Assembly: GCF_036825535.1 (NCBI RefSeq)
Contig: NZ_CP098813.1
Span: 62,001 to 126,000, forward strand
Direction of reading: 5' to 3'
DNA: 64,000 nucleotides
From: Parasalinivibrio latis
GTDB taxonomy: Bacteria > Pseudomonadota > Gammaproteobacteria > Enterobacterales > Vibrionaceae
Made by a program: the position numbers and the translations under genes. The first letter of the stretch is position 1. Every line of letters begins with the position of its first letter. Below are positions 45,942-54,435 of the stretch, in pieces. The notes beneath the pieces are model-generated. The model was not told where the DNA came from. It made no database searches and saw nothing but the letters and a program-made list of their open reading frames with translations.

Positions 45942-46571
45942 CTATTCATGGGCAAACTGTAACCGCCCATATTCTCCTTCTGCACGGCTTTTTCCATTGT
46001 CTGCGTCGGTCATAATGGCTATCACCTCCACTGTATTAACATCTAACCCCAAGTATCGCTTGAAGTCTTCCCTGACATTGCGCCGTTCATCTACCCAAGA
46101 GCCAATTTCAGAACGCCCTCTCAAGGGGACGGTGACAATGTTGTCTGTCGCAAAAGGATTGGGCCAGGATTCGTCCGGACTTTCCTGCGAAGACCATACA
46201 TAGACCACGCCTTTGGCACTCTTCATTGTCCAACCGGGCTTAACCAGGACGTACAGCCTCAGTACAAAGTCATCGCCCTCCTTAGCGGCTTCATCCTGAA
46301 CATCCGGAAAACTCACCGCCCTCCAGCGCCAGGAGAGCCACGGCATTGTCTTGACGTCTATCTCCTGTTCACAAAACAAGCCAGAGGCACTGCTTTCAGC
46401 CTTTGCTTTTATCCCTTTACCACTTTCCAGCAATTGGTAGTCCGATTTTCCCTTCAGGCTTCTGTGGGACCAATCCAGCATTTCTTTCGGTGTAAATTCC
46501 AAAGCAGTGCCTGCTTTCACAACTGACACCATAATCAAAACCAGACTTAACGCACAAACTAGGGCTTTCAT
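45942..46571 (-). CDS. DUF3047 periplasmic protein
   Basis: A 209-residue exported protein. ATG at 46569-46571 with GGAG upstream gives a clean signal peptide (MKALVCALSLVLIMVSVVKAG). The core WLSWRWRAVSFPDVQDEAAKEGDDFVLRLYVLV, then KGVVYVWSS and VEVIAIMTDADNG, matches DUF3047, a beta-sandwich family resembling carbohydrate-binding modules. Function unknown. It is divergent from a response regulator gene. Confidence 0.8.
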   Translation of the reverse strand: MKALVCALSLVLIMVSVVKAGTALEFTPKEMLDWSHRSLKGKSDYQLLESGKGIKAKAESSASGLFCEQEIDVKTMPWLSWRWRAVSFPDVQDEAAKEGDDFVLRLYVLVKPGWTMKSAKGVVYVWSSQESPDESWPNPFATDNIVTVPLRGRSEIGSWVDERRNVREDFKRYLGLDVNTVEVIAIMTDADNGKSRAEGEYGRLQFAHE

Positions 46572-46667
46572 CCAATCTCCATTAACGATTTGCACAGGCA
46601 AACCTGCTCTCCCTCTCCCAAAACATGGCACAACACCTTAAAATTAACCATATCGTTAAAGCCAACT

Positions 46668-47420
46668 ATGGGGATAGAGCCTGTATGTTCTCCCTATGGC
46701 CTGAACAGGGAAGCAAGCCGTTTGATTCGCGTAGTTATTGCAGAAGACGACCCTCAAATCGCAGAAATACAGCGTCGATTTGTTGAACGTATTGATGGGT
46801 TTGAGGTTCAGGGAATCGCTCACGGGCTGGATGAGGTCCGTGACATGGTTGAGGTGTTGCAACCTCAGTTGTTGCTTTTAGATAACCAATTCCCTACCGG
46901 TACCGGCCTTGAATTGCTCCGGGAAATGCGCGCCCAAAATTGCCCCACTGACGTCATCCTTATCACTGCTGCAAAAGAGGTAGAAACACTTCGAACTGCT
47001 ATGCACTCGGGGATTTTTGATTACATCCTAAAACCTCTGGTTTTTGAGCGCCTGCAGGCTTCGCTGCAAAATTACTCAATGCATTTGGCCAAGTTACAGG
47101 AAATGCAGTCTCTTGCACAAAGTGATGTTGACGGCTTATTGCAAAACCCGACCAAGCCTTCCCTGACCCAGCATACCCAGGACAGCAATACCCGCCTCCC
47201 TAAAGGCATTGATGCACTCACTCTGGATAAAATCAGAACTGTTTTCGAAAGCAACCCTAACGCTTTGAATGCTGAGGAAGTTGGACAGGAAATCGGCGCC
47301 AGCAGAACAACAGCCCGACGCTATCTTGAATACCTCGTCAGCACGGATGAACTGTCTGCAGAAGTGGCCTATGGAACAGTAGGACGTCCAGAAAGGCGGT
47401 ATCAAAACCGTACCTGCTGA
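46668..47420 (+). CDS. Response regulator of the CitB/DcuR type (orphan)
   Basis: The receiver domain starts at IRVVIAEDDPQIAEIQRRFV, with the phosphorylation Asp in LLLLDNQFPTGTGLELL and Lys in DYILKPLVFERLQ. The C-terminal DNA-binding part (LNAEEVGQEIGASRTTARRYLEYL) is the helix-turn-helix of DcuR/DpiA-type regulators. The start is uncertain: ATG 46668 has no ribosome site, and TTG 46722 with AGGGAA upstream begins exactly at the domain edge. No histidine kinase gene is adjacent, although such regulators usually sit beside a CitA/DcuS sensor. Confidence 0.82.
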   Translation: MGIEPVCSPYGLNREASRLIRVVIAEDDPQIAEIQRRFVERIDGFEVQGIAHGLDEVRDMVEVLQPQLLLLDNQFPTGTGLELLREMRAQNCPTDVILITAAKEVETLRTAMHSGIFDYILKPLVFERLQASLQNYSMHLAKLQEMQSLAQSDVDGLLQNPTKPSLTQHTQDSNTRLPKGIDALTLDKIRTVFESNPNALNAEEVGQEIGASRTTARRYLEYLVSTDELSAEVAYGTVGRPERRYQNRTC

Positions 47421-47564
47421 CCAGCTTGTCAGATATTTTTACATGCCGACATAACCCAACCAGATGCGTATCAATAAGCATCTGTTTTCCTTACCTAAGT
47501 TATAGTGGCATGAAACTCGCTATATCCCTACTGCACAAGCAACCTTGGCTATAGGGAGATAACA

Positions 47565-48323
47565 ATGAAACTAAGTAAGTATGGTTTGTTCACCACAGTT
47601 GCGGCTTCGTTGTTTTTTGCATCGCAAGCAAGCGCAGCATTGGTGATTGACAATTTTAATAATCCAGCAGGACCCAATATTAATTCTGCAGAGGACATTA
47701 CCGACGAAAATAATGTGTTTGACCGCCTTGATGGAGCAGGAAGTACATTTGCGGGCGCCGGTATCTTGGGAGGTGAGCGCGACCTTTATGTGGAACTGCT
47801 TCAACAAGGTACAAGTGCAGCCAATGGTGTTGAAATTAACGTCGACTCAGGCAGCCTGAGTTACGCAACCGGTGATGGTGACATTGCATCAGCCAGTATC
47901 CAGTATGACGGCCTTGACGGTATCGCAGAAACCGTTGATACCACTGGTCTGGGCGCAGTTGACTTCGCAGCAGCGGGTAACGCATTTATACTGGACGTAC
48001 TCAGTGCTGACGCGTCTTTCAATTTCGCTATCAACCTGTGGTCTAACGCAGGTGCGGTATTCGAGCAAGTTGTTTTGTCCTCAGGACCAACTCAGATTGT
48101 TTCGCCTGTGTCTTTGGCTGTTTCTTTCGCCAATTTCACTCTTATTGACTTTACTTCCATCAGTGCACTTGAATTCATCATCAATACAGACGGCGCTTCT
48201 GGTCCGGTATCCATCGATTTCTCTATCGATGCCCTCACAGTGCCGGAGCCTGCAAGTATTGCGCTGTTAGGTGTTGGCCTTTTGGGTATAGGTTACATGC
48301 GACGTCGTAAAACACAGGTATAA
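47565..48323 (+). CDS. PEP-CTERM sorted extracellular protein
   Basis: A 252-residue protein. Signal peptide at 1-24 (ending ASA), then a low-complexity, acidic, Cys-free beta-rich body. The end is a textbook PEP-CTERM signal: VPEPASIALLGVGLLGIGYMRR, i.e. the PEP motif, a TM helix and an Arg-rich tail. Exosortase (EpsH/XrtA type), encoded elsewhere, would process it for surface or biofilm-matrix export. ATAGGGAGA precedes the ATG. It may respond to the orphan response regulator directly upstream. Confidence 0.88.
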   Translation: MKLSKYGLFTTVAASLFFASQASAALVIDNFNNPAGPNINSAEDITDENNVFDRLDGAGSTFAGAGILGGERDLYVELLQQGTSAANGVEINVDSGSLSYATGDGDIASASIQYDGLDGIAETVDTTGLGAVDFAAAGNAFILDVLSADASFNFAINLWSNAGAVFEQVVLSSGPTQIVSPVSLAVSFANFTLIDFTSISALEFIINTDGASGPVSIDFSIDALTVPEPASIALLGVGLLGIGYMRRRKTQV

Positions 48324-48388
48324 ACGCCAAACACTTAAGTGCATATATTGACCAACAAATTTCGGTGAATTTTGTTCACAAATAGAAA

Positions 48389-48420
48389 AAGGGCAGCCAC
48401 AATGGCTGCCCTTCTCTTTT
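48389..48420. terminator. Bidirectional terminator
   Basis: AAGGGCAGCCA (48389-48399) pairs with TGGCTGCCCTT (48403-48413) across a 3-nt loop, flanked by A and T runs. It separates the PEP-CTERM gene from ybiT. Confidence 0.82.
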
Positions 48421-48454
48421 CCGCTTATCGCTGAGAAATAGTTGCTGAGATGCC

Positions 48455-50047
48455 TTATTCCACAACGCCTTTTGCTGAAAGGTATTCGTCGTATGTACCT
48501 TTGAAATCGTTGATTTTGCCATCTCTGATTTCAAGAATACGGGTCGCCAGGGAGGACACGAACTGGCGGTCGTGGCTGACGAAAAACAAGGTGCCTTTAT
48601 AATTTTCCAGTGCCATGTTCAGGGATTCAATGGATTCCATATCCATGTGGTTGGTCGGTTCGTCCAGCAACAGCATGTTTGGCTTGTGCATCATCAGTTT
48701 GCCAAGCAGCATGCGGCCTTGCTCACCACCGGAAATTACCTTAACAGACTTTTTGATATCGTCGGCAGAAAACAGCATACGGCCCAGGAAACCGCGAACC
48801 ACTTGCTCGTCATCACCCTCATCTTTCCACTGGCTCATCCAGTCGAACAGGTTCATATCTTCTGCAAACTCATCGGCATGATCCTGTGCGTAATAGCCGA
48901 TGTTGGAGTTTTCTGACCACTTAAACTCGCCGCTACGAGGGTCCAGACGGCCAGCCAGGGTATGCATCAACGTAGTTTTACCCACACCGTTCTCACCGAT
49001 AATGGCAACACGCTCACCCACTTCGAAAATACCGCTGAATCCGCTGAACAGGTCTTCTTCATATCCCTGGCTCAGGTTCTCGGCAATCAGCGCATTACGG
49101 AACAGCTCTTTAGACTGTTCGAAACGGATAAATGGGTTCTGGCGGCTTGATGCCTTAACTTCATCCAGTTTAATCTTTTCAATCTGCTTAGCTCGTGACG
49201 TTGCTTGCTTAGCCTTTGATGCGTTAGCTGAGAAACGGGCAACGAATTGCTGCAGGTCAGCAATCTGGGCTTTCTTCTTGGCGTTGTCTGCCAGCAGACG
49301 TTCACGCGCCTGGGTAGCTGCGAGCATGTACTCATCATAGTTACCCGGATAGATACGCAGTTCACCGTAATCCAGGTCAGCCATGTGGGTACACACGGAG
49401 TTCAGGAAGTGGCGGTCGTGCGAGATGATAATCATGGTGCAGTTGCGCTCGTTAAGCGTTTGTTCCAACCAGCGGATGGTATCAATATCCAGGTTGTTGG
49501 TTGGTTCGTCGAGCAACATGATATCTGGGTTTGAGAACAGCACCTGGGCAAGCAGTACACGCAGTTTCCAACCCGGAGCCACTTCGCTCATTGGGCCAAA
49601 GTGCTGCTCCAGAGGGATACCTACTGCCAGCAGCAGTTCACCTGCACGGGATTCAGCGGTATAACCATCCATTTCCGCAAATTGCACTTCCAGGTCAGCA
49701 ACACGCATACCGTCTTCTTCTGTCATTTCAGGCAGAGAGTAAATACGGTCGCGCTCCTGCTTCACTTCCCACAGTTCAGCGTGGCCCATGATAACGGTAT
49801 CGATAACAGCAAAGTTCTCGTAGGCAAACTGGTCCTGGTTCAGCTTGGCAACGCGCTCATTTGGATCTGTGCTGACGTTACCTGCACTTGGCTCCAGTTC
49901 GCCACTCAGGATTTTCATGAAAGTGGATTTACCACAGCCGTTTGCACCGATAAGGCCGTATCGGTTGCCCTCACCGAATTTGACAGAGATATTTTCGAAC
50001 AGTGGCTTGGCGCCGAACTGTTGGGTGATGTTAGCGGTGGTAATCAA
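48455..50047 (-). CDS. ybiT: ABC-F ATPase YbiT
   Basis: A 530-residue protein, the exact length class of E. coli YbiT and similar to it almost throughout. Two ABC domains: Walker A GLIGANGCGKST and AIIGENGVGKTT; Walker B IMLLDEPTNN and MLLLDEPTNH; switches IISHDRHF and FVSHDRQF. The first signature reads SEVAPGWKLR instead of LSGGQ, as in YbiT itself; the second is SGGEQGRM. The linker between domains is charged and helical. ABC-F proteins act on ribosomes to rescue stalled translation. No membrane domain. Confidence 0.95.
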   Translation of the reverse strand: MITTANITQQFGAKPLFENISVKFGEGNRYGLIGANGCGKSTFMKILSGELEPSAGNVSTDPNERVAKLNQDQFAYENFAVIDTVIMGHAELWEVKQERDRIYSLPEMTEEDGMRVADLEVQFAEMDGYTAESRAGELLLAVGIPLEQHFGPMSEVAPGWKLRVLLAQVLFSNPDIMLLDEPTNNLDIDTIRWLEQTLNERNCTMIIISHDRHFLNSVCTHMADLDYGELRIYPGNYDEYMLAATQARERLLADNAKKKAQIADLQQFVARFSANASKAKQATSRAKQIEKIKLDEVKASSRQNPFIRFEQSKELFRNALIAENLSQGYEEDLFSGFSGIFEVGERVAIIGENGVGKTTLMHTLAGRLDPRSGEFKWSENSNIGYYAQDHADEFAEDMNLFDWMSQWKDEGDDEQVVRGFLGRMLFSADDIKKSVKVISGGEQGRMLLGKLMMHKPNMLLLDEPTNHMDMESIESLNMALENYKGTLFFVSHDRQFVSSLATRILEIRDGKINDFKGTYDEYLSAKGVVE

Positions 50048-50240
50048 TTTTCTTATTCCTGATTAACGTGATTTGAAACCGGGCAAGACTACAGCCCCCG
50101 CTCCCAATGTGCAATGGCTGGGGGCGTTAACAGGCAAATAAAAGCGGAATTAGCCACTGCTTCGGTTTGCCATTGACTGTTAAGGAAGACTAAACAACCA
50201 ATATTGCAAAGTTGGGACAAGGGCAGCTCAGCGGTCACGG

Positions 50241-51098
50241 TTAAGTAGGCGACGAATCTCGGTACCTTTTTGGCGTAGTACCAATCTGCTTTTTAAACGC
50301 CAGGGTAAAGGCCCGCTCGGACTCGTAACCCACTTCCTCAGCAATCTCATACACCGGCAGCATAGATTCCCGAAGCAGCTCTTGTGCCCTTTGCATTCGC
50401 AAGTCCGTCAGGTACCCAAACATTGGGCGACCAACCATTGACGTAAAACGCTTGGCAAACGCTGCTCGCGACATTCCCACTTGCTCCGCGACCAATTCCA
50501 GCGTCCAGCTTCGTTTCGGGTGGTCATGCAGCAGTTGCAGGGCGCGGGAGATACGTTTGTCATTCAACGCTTCAAGGAAAGGGTTCTTTTGCTCACGACC
50601 GAAGTTGATACGAATCAGTTCGACCAGGACAATTTCAGTCAGTTTATTCACGATAAGCTCAGAGCCCGGCCCCTGGGACATGTATTCTGCACTGAGCTGG
50701 TCAAAGGTACTTTTCAACCAGGGATGACGGACGAAATCGTCATTGCGTACAATGGTCATGTCCGGGAACACCTCCAGTAAAGGTGTTGTGGCGCTGCGGG
50801 TAAAACTGAATGAGCCACACAGCAATAAGGTGGTGTCATCCAGGTCAGGCTCACTGTCGCTGGGTGACTGGCTTGACAATTCATGGTCCTGGCCCGGCCC
50901 AAGAAATATCAGGTCCCCTTCTTCCAACCGTTCAACCTTCTCGCCGACCATCGCCCAGCATGTCCCTCTTCGTATCATATGGAAACTGGCATGGTCTAAA
51001 TCCGTGAATGTTTTGGTCCAGGGCGCTTCCACCTGACTACAGAAGTACACACTGCCGACCACCCGGATTGAACGCAGTATGTCGCTCATCACTTCCAT
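50241..51098 (-). CDS. AraC-family regulator, RclR-like (cupin sensor)
   Basis: A 285-residue protein; ATG at 51096-51098 with AGGAG 8 nt upstream is preferred to the frame's earlier ATG at 51146. Residues 1-140 form an AraC-type cupin sensor (EGDLIFLGPGQDHEL) and 185-285 the double HTH (LVAEQVGMSRAAFAKRF; EIAEEVGYESERAFTLAFKKQIG). C20 and C94 (LLLCGSF) align with the redox-sensing cysteines C21 and C89 of E. coli RclR, and a third, C47, is present. It is divergent from a glutaredoxin and an RclC-like gene, which it probably activates under reactive chlorine or other oxidants. Confidence 0.8.
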   Translation of the reverse strand: MEVMSDILRSIRVVGSVYFCSQVEAPWTKTFTDLDHASFHMIRRGTCWAMVGEKVERLEEGDLIFLGPGQDHELSSQSPSDSEPDLDDTTLLLCGSFSFTRSATTPLLEVFPDMTIVRNDDFVRHPWLKSTFDQLSAEYMSQGPGSELIVNKLTEIVLVELIRINFGREQKNPFLEALNDKRISRALQLLHDHPKRSWTLELVAEQVGMSRAAFAKRFTSMVGRPMFGYLTDLRMQRAQELLRESMLPVYEIAEEVGYESERAFTLAFKKQIGTTPKRYRDSSPT

Positions 51099-51223
51099 GT
51101 CTTTCTCTCCTTCTTTTTTATTCAGCGATACGATGAGTGTATGCATTCAAGATGATTATGCATAGAAGGTATCCCATCAAATCCATAAAGTACTCCCATA
51201 CACAACGAACACGGAGTACCACC

Positions 51224-51493
51224 ATGTCAAAGATTGATATCTACACCAAGAGTTACTGCCCACACTGCAAGGCAGCCAAGCACACATTGGAAAGACTGGG
51301 TTTGTCCTTCAATGAAATTGAAGTCACCACCAACGCAGCGCTTTTCAAGGAAATGAAAGAAAGAAGCGGTCGCCATACGGTGCCCCAGATTTTCGTCGGC
51401 GATGTCCATATCGGCGGAAACCAGGACTTGAACGACGCGATTCACGACGGACGGTTTGAACACATCGTATTCAGCCAACTCGCAACACAATAG
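51224..51493 (+). CDS. Glutaredoxin (GrxC type)
   Basis: An 89-residue protein. ATG 51224 with GGAG 7 nt upstream; the frame continues to 51137 but that part is the promoter. CPHC active site at residues 11-14 (SYCPHCKAAK), HTVPQIFV with the cis-Pro loop, and GGNQDLNDA glutathione-binding turn. It reduces disulfides or glutathionylated proteins using glutathione. It leads a small operon with the RclC-like gene 36 bp downstream, under the divergent AraC regulator. Confidence 0.92.
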   Translation: MSKIDIYTKSYCPHCKAAKHTLERLGLSFNEIEVTTNAALFKEMKERSGRHTVPQIFVGDVHIGGNQDLNDAIHDGRFEHIVFSQLATQ

Positions 51494-51529
51494 TTTCAGC
51501 CCCAACAACGGATATTTATTAAAAGGAAA

Positions 51530-52030
51530 ATGACCATGACGAGTTACACCCATGCACACGGCTACCAAAACGAATCCCGCGCTGACCTGGCACGTTCACT
51601 GGGCAACTTTGCAGACCACGCGGTGCGTTATTCCATTGTGATTGTGCTGGCCTGGATTGGCGCGATGAAATTCACCGGGTATGAAGCCGGTGCCATTGAA
51701 GGCTTGGTTGCATCAAGTCCTCTCACCAGCTGGTTGTACAGCGTGTTCAGCCTGCAAGGGGTCTCCAACCTTATTGGCACCGTGGAAGTCGCGACGGCTG
51801 TGGCCTTAATTCTCGCACCGTTTAACCGCGCCATTGCTGTTATTGGTGCTGCAAGTGCCACGATTACCTTCGCCGTGACAACCAGCTTCTTGTTCACTGC
51901 GCCGATTGCCGAAGCCAGCCTGGGCGGTTTCCCTGCAATCTCGGTAGTGCCTGGCCAGTTTCTGCTGAAAGATATCGTACTGCTGACCGCTGCGCTGTCA
52001 TTGCTGGCAAAAGCCCTGCTGCGTGACTGA
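51530..52030 (+). CDS. DUF417 membrane protein, RclC/YkgB-like
   Basis: A 166-residue membrane protein with about four TM helices (32-50, 78-98, 103-125, 143-162). YSIVIVLAWIGAMKFTGYEAGAIEGLV and SFLFTAP..LGGFPAISVVPGQFLLKDIVLL are typical of DUF417, which includes RclC of the reactive chlorine resistance operon. The exact biochemical role is not known. It follows a glutaredoxin gene, which supports an oxidant-defence role. Confidence 0.85.
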   Translation: MTMTSYTHAHGYQNESRADLARSLGNFADHAVRYSIVIVLAWIGAMKFTGYEAGAIEGLVASSPLTSWLYSVFSLQGVSNLIGTVEVATAVALILAPFNRAIAVIGAASATITFAVTTSFLFTAPIAEASLGGFPAISVVPGQFLLKDIVLLTAALSLLAKALLRD

Positions 52031-52071
52031 TGAATGAAAGGATAACGAAATTGAAAAGGATGAAACTGGTG

Positions 52072-52091
52072 ACCGAGTCATCGGTTTTTTC
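52072..52091 (+). terminator. Terminator of the glutaredoxin/RclC operon
   Basis: ACCGA (52072-52076) pairs with TCGGT (52081-52085), loop GTCA, followed by a T-run to 52090. It marks the last chromosomal feature before the cassette array. Confidence 0.6.
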
Positions 52092-52107
52092 CTTTGATTA
52101 AAAGGCT

Positions 52108-52207
52108 GAAAACGCACAAAACAAGCCGCTGCATTACACCTTAAACACTAAATTCACCACAAATCCAAAACGCTAAGCGTTGGCTGGCGGTTTTAAGCTT
52201 CTGTTAC
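52108..52207 (-). repeat. attC-like site after the MOSC remnant (degenerate)
   Basis: About 100 bp. On the minus strand it starts GGTAACAGAAGC just past the MOSC stop and ends in GCGGCTTGTTTTGTGCGTTT. It holds AACGCTTAGCGTTT and the shared TTTAGTGTTTA (complement at 52142-52152). The left R' box is a poor match, so it may no longer recombine. Confidence 0.6.
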
Positions 52208-52210
52208 CCC

Positions 52211-52627
52211 TTAAACCCTTTGAAGAGATTCAAATGGCTTCGGAGGTAACTCAACTTCAATGCTGTCACCTGCTGATACCCAACCTCCAGCCTTTACTAC
52301 ACCCATTATTCCGGCTTTGCGAACCACCTTACCTGAATTGTCTCTTCCTAATACCTCAGACAGAAGACCTGTCTGATATCCTTCTATTTGTGGGCATGGG
52401 TTTCGGAGACCAGTGATCAGTACTTCGGCTCCACTGCTAAACCTAATTACGGTGTCTCTTGGTAAACCAAGTAAATCAATACCCGATGTTGTAATGTTTT
52501 CTCCGAGTGATCCTGGCTCAACTTCAAACCCTTTAGCGTTAAGCTCAGTGAACAACTCATTATGCAGAAGGTGAACTTGTCTGAGATTAGGCTGAGTAGG
52601 ATCGACTTTAACTCTAGAACTAACAAT
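52211..52627 (-). pseudogene. 5'-truncated MOSC-domain gene in a cassette
   Basis: The in-frame reading runs from just after a TAA at 52628-52630 to the TAA at 52211. It preserves SSRVKVDPTQPNLRQVHL and then GFEVEPGSLGENITTSGIDLL, TGLRNPCPQIEGYQTGLL and VVRKAGIMGVV, all typical of YiiM-like MOSC proteins, which handle molybdenum cofactor sulfur chemistry and are normally about 150-180 residues. Here the first 40-50 residues are missing and no ATG exists; a TTG at 52555 could give a 114-residue product. The break lies next to a GTTAG sequence at the edge of the neighbouring attC-like tail. Confidence 0.72.
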
Positions 52628-52750
52628 TTAATCGCGACCGTGACAGAGCGTAGTGTGTAGTGTTCGACTTTGTTGTTCAAACGCACAATTTGCCAACACA
52701 GCCAACAGAATAATATCGCCTATTGACCGGAGAAGGGCTCATATGTGTTA
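52625..52750 (-). repeat. Incomplete attC tail after the GNAT cassette
   Basis: On the minus strand ACATAACACATATGAG begins right at the GNAT stop, as in the other cassettes. Some 125 bp later an ATTGTTAG sequence is a possible R' box. The two ends do not pair as well as in the other sites, so the attC may have been damaged or shortened. Confidence 0.45.
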
Positions 52751-53257
52751 TGTCTCATCTACAACGTATGCCATTAATATTTCATCATATGACTTCCCGC
52801 TAACTCTAAGTGCGTCTACCTCAGTACCATACTTGCGAAAACCTAACTTTTTGTACAGCGCGATGGCCGCCTCGTTTTCAGCAGTTACTGTGAGTTGAAT
52901 CTGCGAGATATCAGTGTGTTGGAAGGCAATGTGAACAAGCTTGCTTAACATGTCATTTGCAATATATTGACCTCGGTACTCTTGTTTTACAAAAACACCC
53001 CATAAATAAGATTTATGTTTGATTTTGTCTTTGAGTGCTTGAGCAAAACCAGCAACTCCAATTAATACATCACCATCAAATGCACCTATAATAAAGGCAC
53101 TTTGAGTAGCAGTTACTCGACCAATCCACTGTTCATTCCTTAGCGTAGATTCATCTTCAAAGCTGTTCTCAAAAGATTCTGAAGACTGAACTAGGCTTAA
53201 TAATCTCAATTCTTTGTACTGCTCCCAGTCACTTACTTCTAGTTTTCGATACTCCAC
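52748..53257 (-). CDS. GNAT-family N-acetyltransferase (cassette gene)
   Basis: A 169-residue protein. The start is GTG at 53255-53257, because GGAGG lies 4 nt upstream; the longer frame upstream runs into the adjacent attC. The GNAT fold shows SYLWGVFVKQEYRGQYIANDML (acetyl-CoA loop, Q/R-x-x-G-x-x) and IQLTVTAENEAAIALYKKLGFRKYG. Substrate unknown; small acetyltransferases are common integron cargo. Its TAA stop is inside the attC R'' box. Confidence 0.85.
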   Translation of the reverse strand: MEYRKLEVSDWEQYKELRLLSLVQSSESFENSFEDESTLRNEQWIGRVTATQSAFIIGAFDGDVLIGVAGFAQALKDKIKHKSYLWGVFVKQEYRGQYIANDMLSKLVHIAFQHTDISQIQLTVTAENEAAIALYKKLGFRKYGTEVDALRVSGKSYDEILMAYVVDET

Positions 53258-53271
53258 ATTTCCTCCAGAAA

Positions 53272-53395
53272 TATAACGTCGTTTTAAGGGACGAAAAATG
53301 ATAACTTCACGCAAAAATACAACTTTAATCGCCAAAATTTAATTTAACAAAAATTGCGAGGCGTTTTTTCGTCCGCCTTCAAAACCTTTGTTATG
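53272..53395 (-). repeat. attC site after the membrane-protein cassette
   Basis: About 124 bp. Minus-strand ends ATAACAAAGG and GACGTTAT. Arms GTTTTGAAGG and ACGAAAAA pair with CCTTAAAAC and TTTTTCGT, giving a strong stem with unpaired bases, as expected of an attC bottom strand. Confidence 0.75.
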
Positions 53396-53426
53396 GAGAG
53401 ACCCACCAAAATTGTAAGTTCTCCAA

Positions 53427-53936
53427 CTACTCTTGAATGTGGAGAAAGAAGTACGCATAGGCTAAAGGCGTCGCCAGTAGTGGAGCTGATATGACAAACC
53501 ACTTTGTTGTTTTTTTGAAATAGAATTTTATTGCCATTCTATTCAGTAGAAACAGAGACTTACCAAGTCTATTAAAGAAGTAACCGAACCTTATAAATGC
53601 CCCAAATCCGACTAGCAAGCTTGAAACAATAAGAGCTCCCTCTATTGAAATATTGTCCGGAAAATCAACGCCACGCTCCGTTAGTAGCCAAACGAAGGAA
53701 ATCAACACCATAAGAAGCAGCAAAGCCGCTCCTTCAGTCTGGGTACGAATTGACTCTACCCTCTGTTCACTTGCTTTTCTAAGAAATGAATCACTAAAAC
53801 ACCTACGAATCACTCTTAAACGGCTATCAAGTTTGACCAAAGGGTCAGATGCTATGAAATCATCAACAGAGCTCCGCAGCTTAAGAAGCCAGCAACAGAA
53901 AAAAGTCATCAACACTAACAAAATCAGATAGCCCAT
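53427..53936 (-). CDS. Cassette-encoded membrane protein, unknown
   Basis: A 169-residue protein from ATG at 53934-53936 (GGAG 5 nt upstream). TM helices at about 1-16, 67-85, 91-115 and 143-165 flank a charged region (RSSVDDFIASDPLVKLDSRLRVIRRCF). No family recognised. Its cassette promoter is not visible, so expression may depend on the array. Confidence 0.7.
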   Translation of the reverse strand: MGYLILLVLMTFFCCWLLKLRSSVDDFIASDPLVKLDSRLRVIRRCFSDSFLRKASEQRVESIRTQTEGAALLLLMVLISFVWLLTERGVDFPDNISIEGALIVSSLLVGFGAFIRFGYFFNRLGKSLFLLNRMAIKFYFKKTTKWFVISAPLLATPLAYAYFFLHIQE

Positions 53937-53945
53937 ATTTTCTCC

Positions 53946-54063
53946 ATAACGTGGCAATAACTGGCGCTTACCAAACCGCCCAAAACTGCTTTAATCCATT
54001 GTATTCACGACACTTTGAAAGTTTCCGCATTGACAAGACCTCCCGTTGATTGCCTTGTTATGT
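53946..54063 (-). repeat. attC site after the cupin cassette
   Basis: About 118 bp. Minus-strand ends ATAACAAGGCAATCAAC and GTTATTGCCACGTTAT pair with each other; the centre holds GGGAGGTCTTGTCAATGC. Size and symmetry fit an attC of the long, VCR-like type. Confidence 0.75.
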
Positions 54064-54071
54064 GCATACTC

Positions 54072-54401
54072 TTAGTCAACTACAAACAACTTTGCTCCAC
54101 ACTTTGTCATAGAACGATGAGCTTCCGCGTTATCGGCAACTTGGTAACTCATTCCGGGTTTTAGAACAAAGATACGTCCATCTTCGAGCTCAGTGGTTAA
54201 CTCTCCTGACAAGCAAAATAAGATATGTCCTTTCGAACACCAATGGTCTGCTAGGTAGTTTTCTGAGTATTCAACCATTCGTACACGAAGCTGACCAAAG
54301 TGTTTGGTGCGCCAATAAGCCATACCTGTTTCACCTGAATGCTCCGACGCTTCTACATCATTCCAATCCGTAATTCCGAAAGGAATATTCTTAATATCCA
54401 T
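54072..54401 (-). CDS. DHCW-motif cupin-fold protein (cassette gene)
   Basis: A 109-residue single-domain cupin. ADHWCSKGHILFCLSGEL contains the His/Trp/Cys metal-region motif of this small family, and LEDGRIFVLKPGMSYQVADNAEAHRS forms the second cupin motif. It probably binds a metal or small ligand; no enzyme activity is known. AGGA lies some 13 nt before the ATG. Confidence 0.78.
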   Translation of the reverse strand: MDIKNIPFGITDWNDVEASEHSGETGMAYWRTKHFGQLRVRMVEYSENYLADHWCSKGHILFCLSGELTTELEDGRIFVLKPGMSYQVADNAEAHRSMTKCGAKLFVVD

Positions 54402-54435
54402 ATTGTTTACTCATTCCTATTAATTGCTAAAAGCA

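Noticed and set aside
50119..50130. GC-rich palindromic stretch between ybiT and the AraC gene
   Set aside because: Arms around 50099-50130 are imperfect with a long loop and no T-run; support for a terminator was too weak.
52447..52686. A 79-codon minus-strand frame over the MOSC 5' end
   Set aside because: It is the out-of-frame reading of the MOSC remnant and attC tail; only the other frame keeps MOSC motifs.
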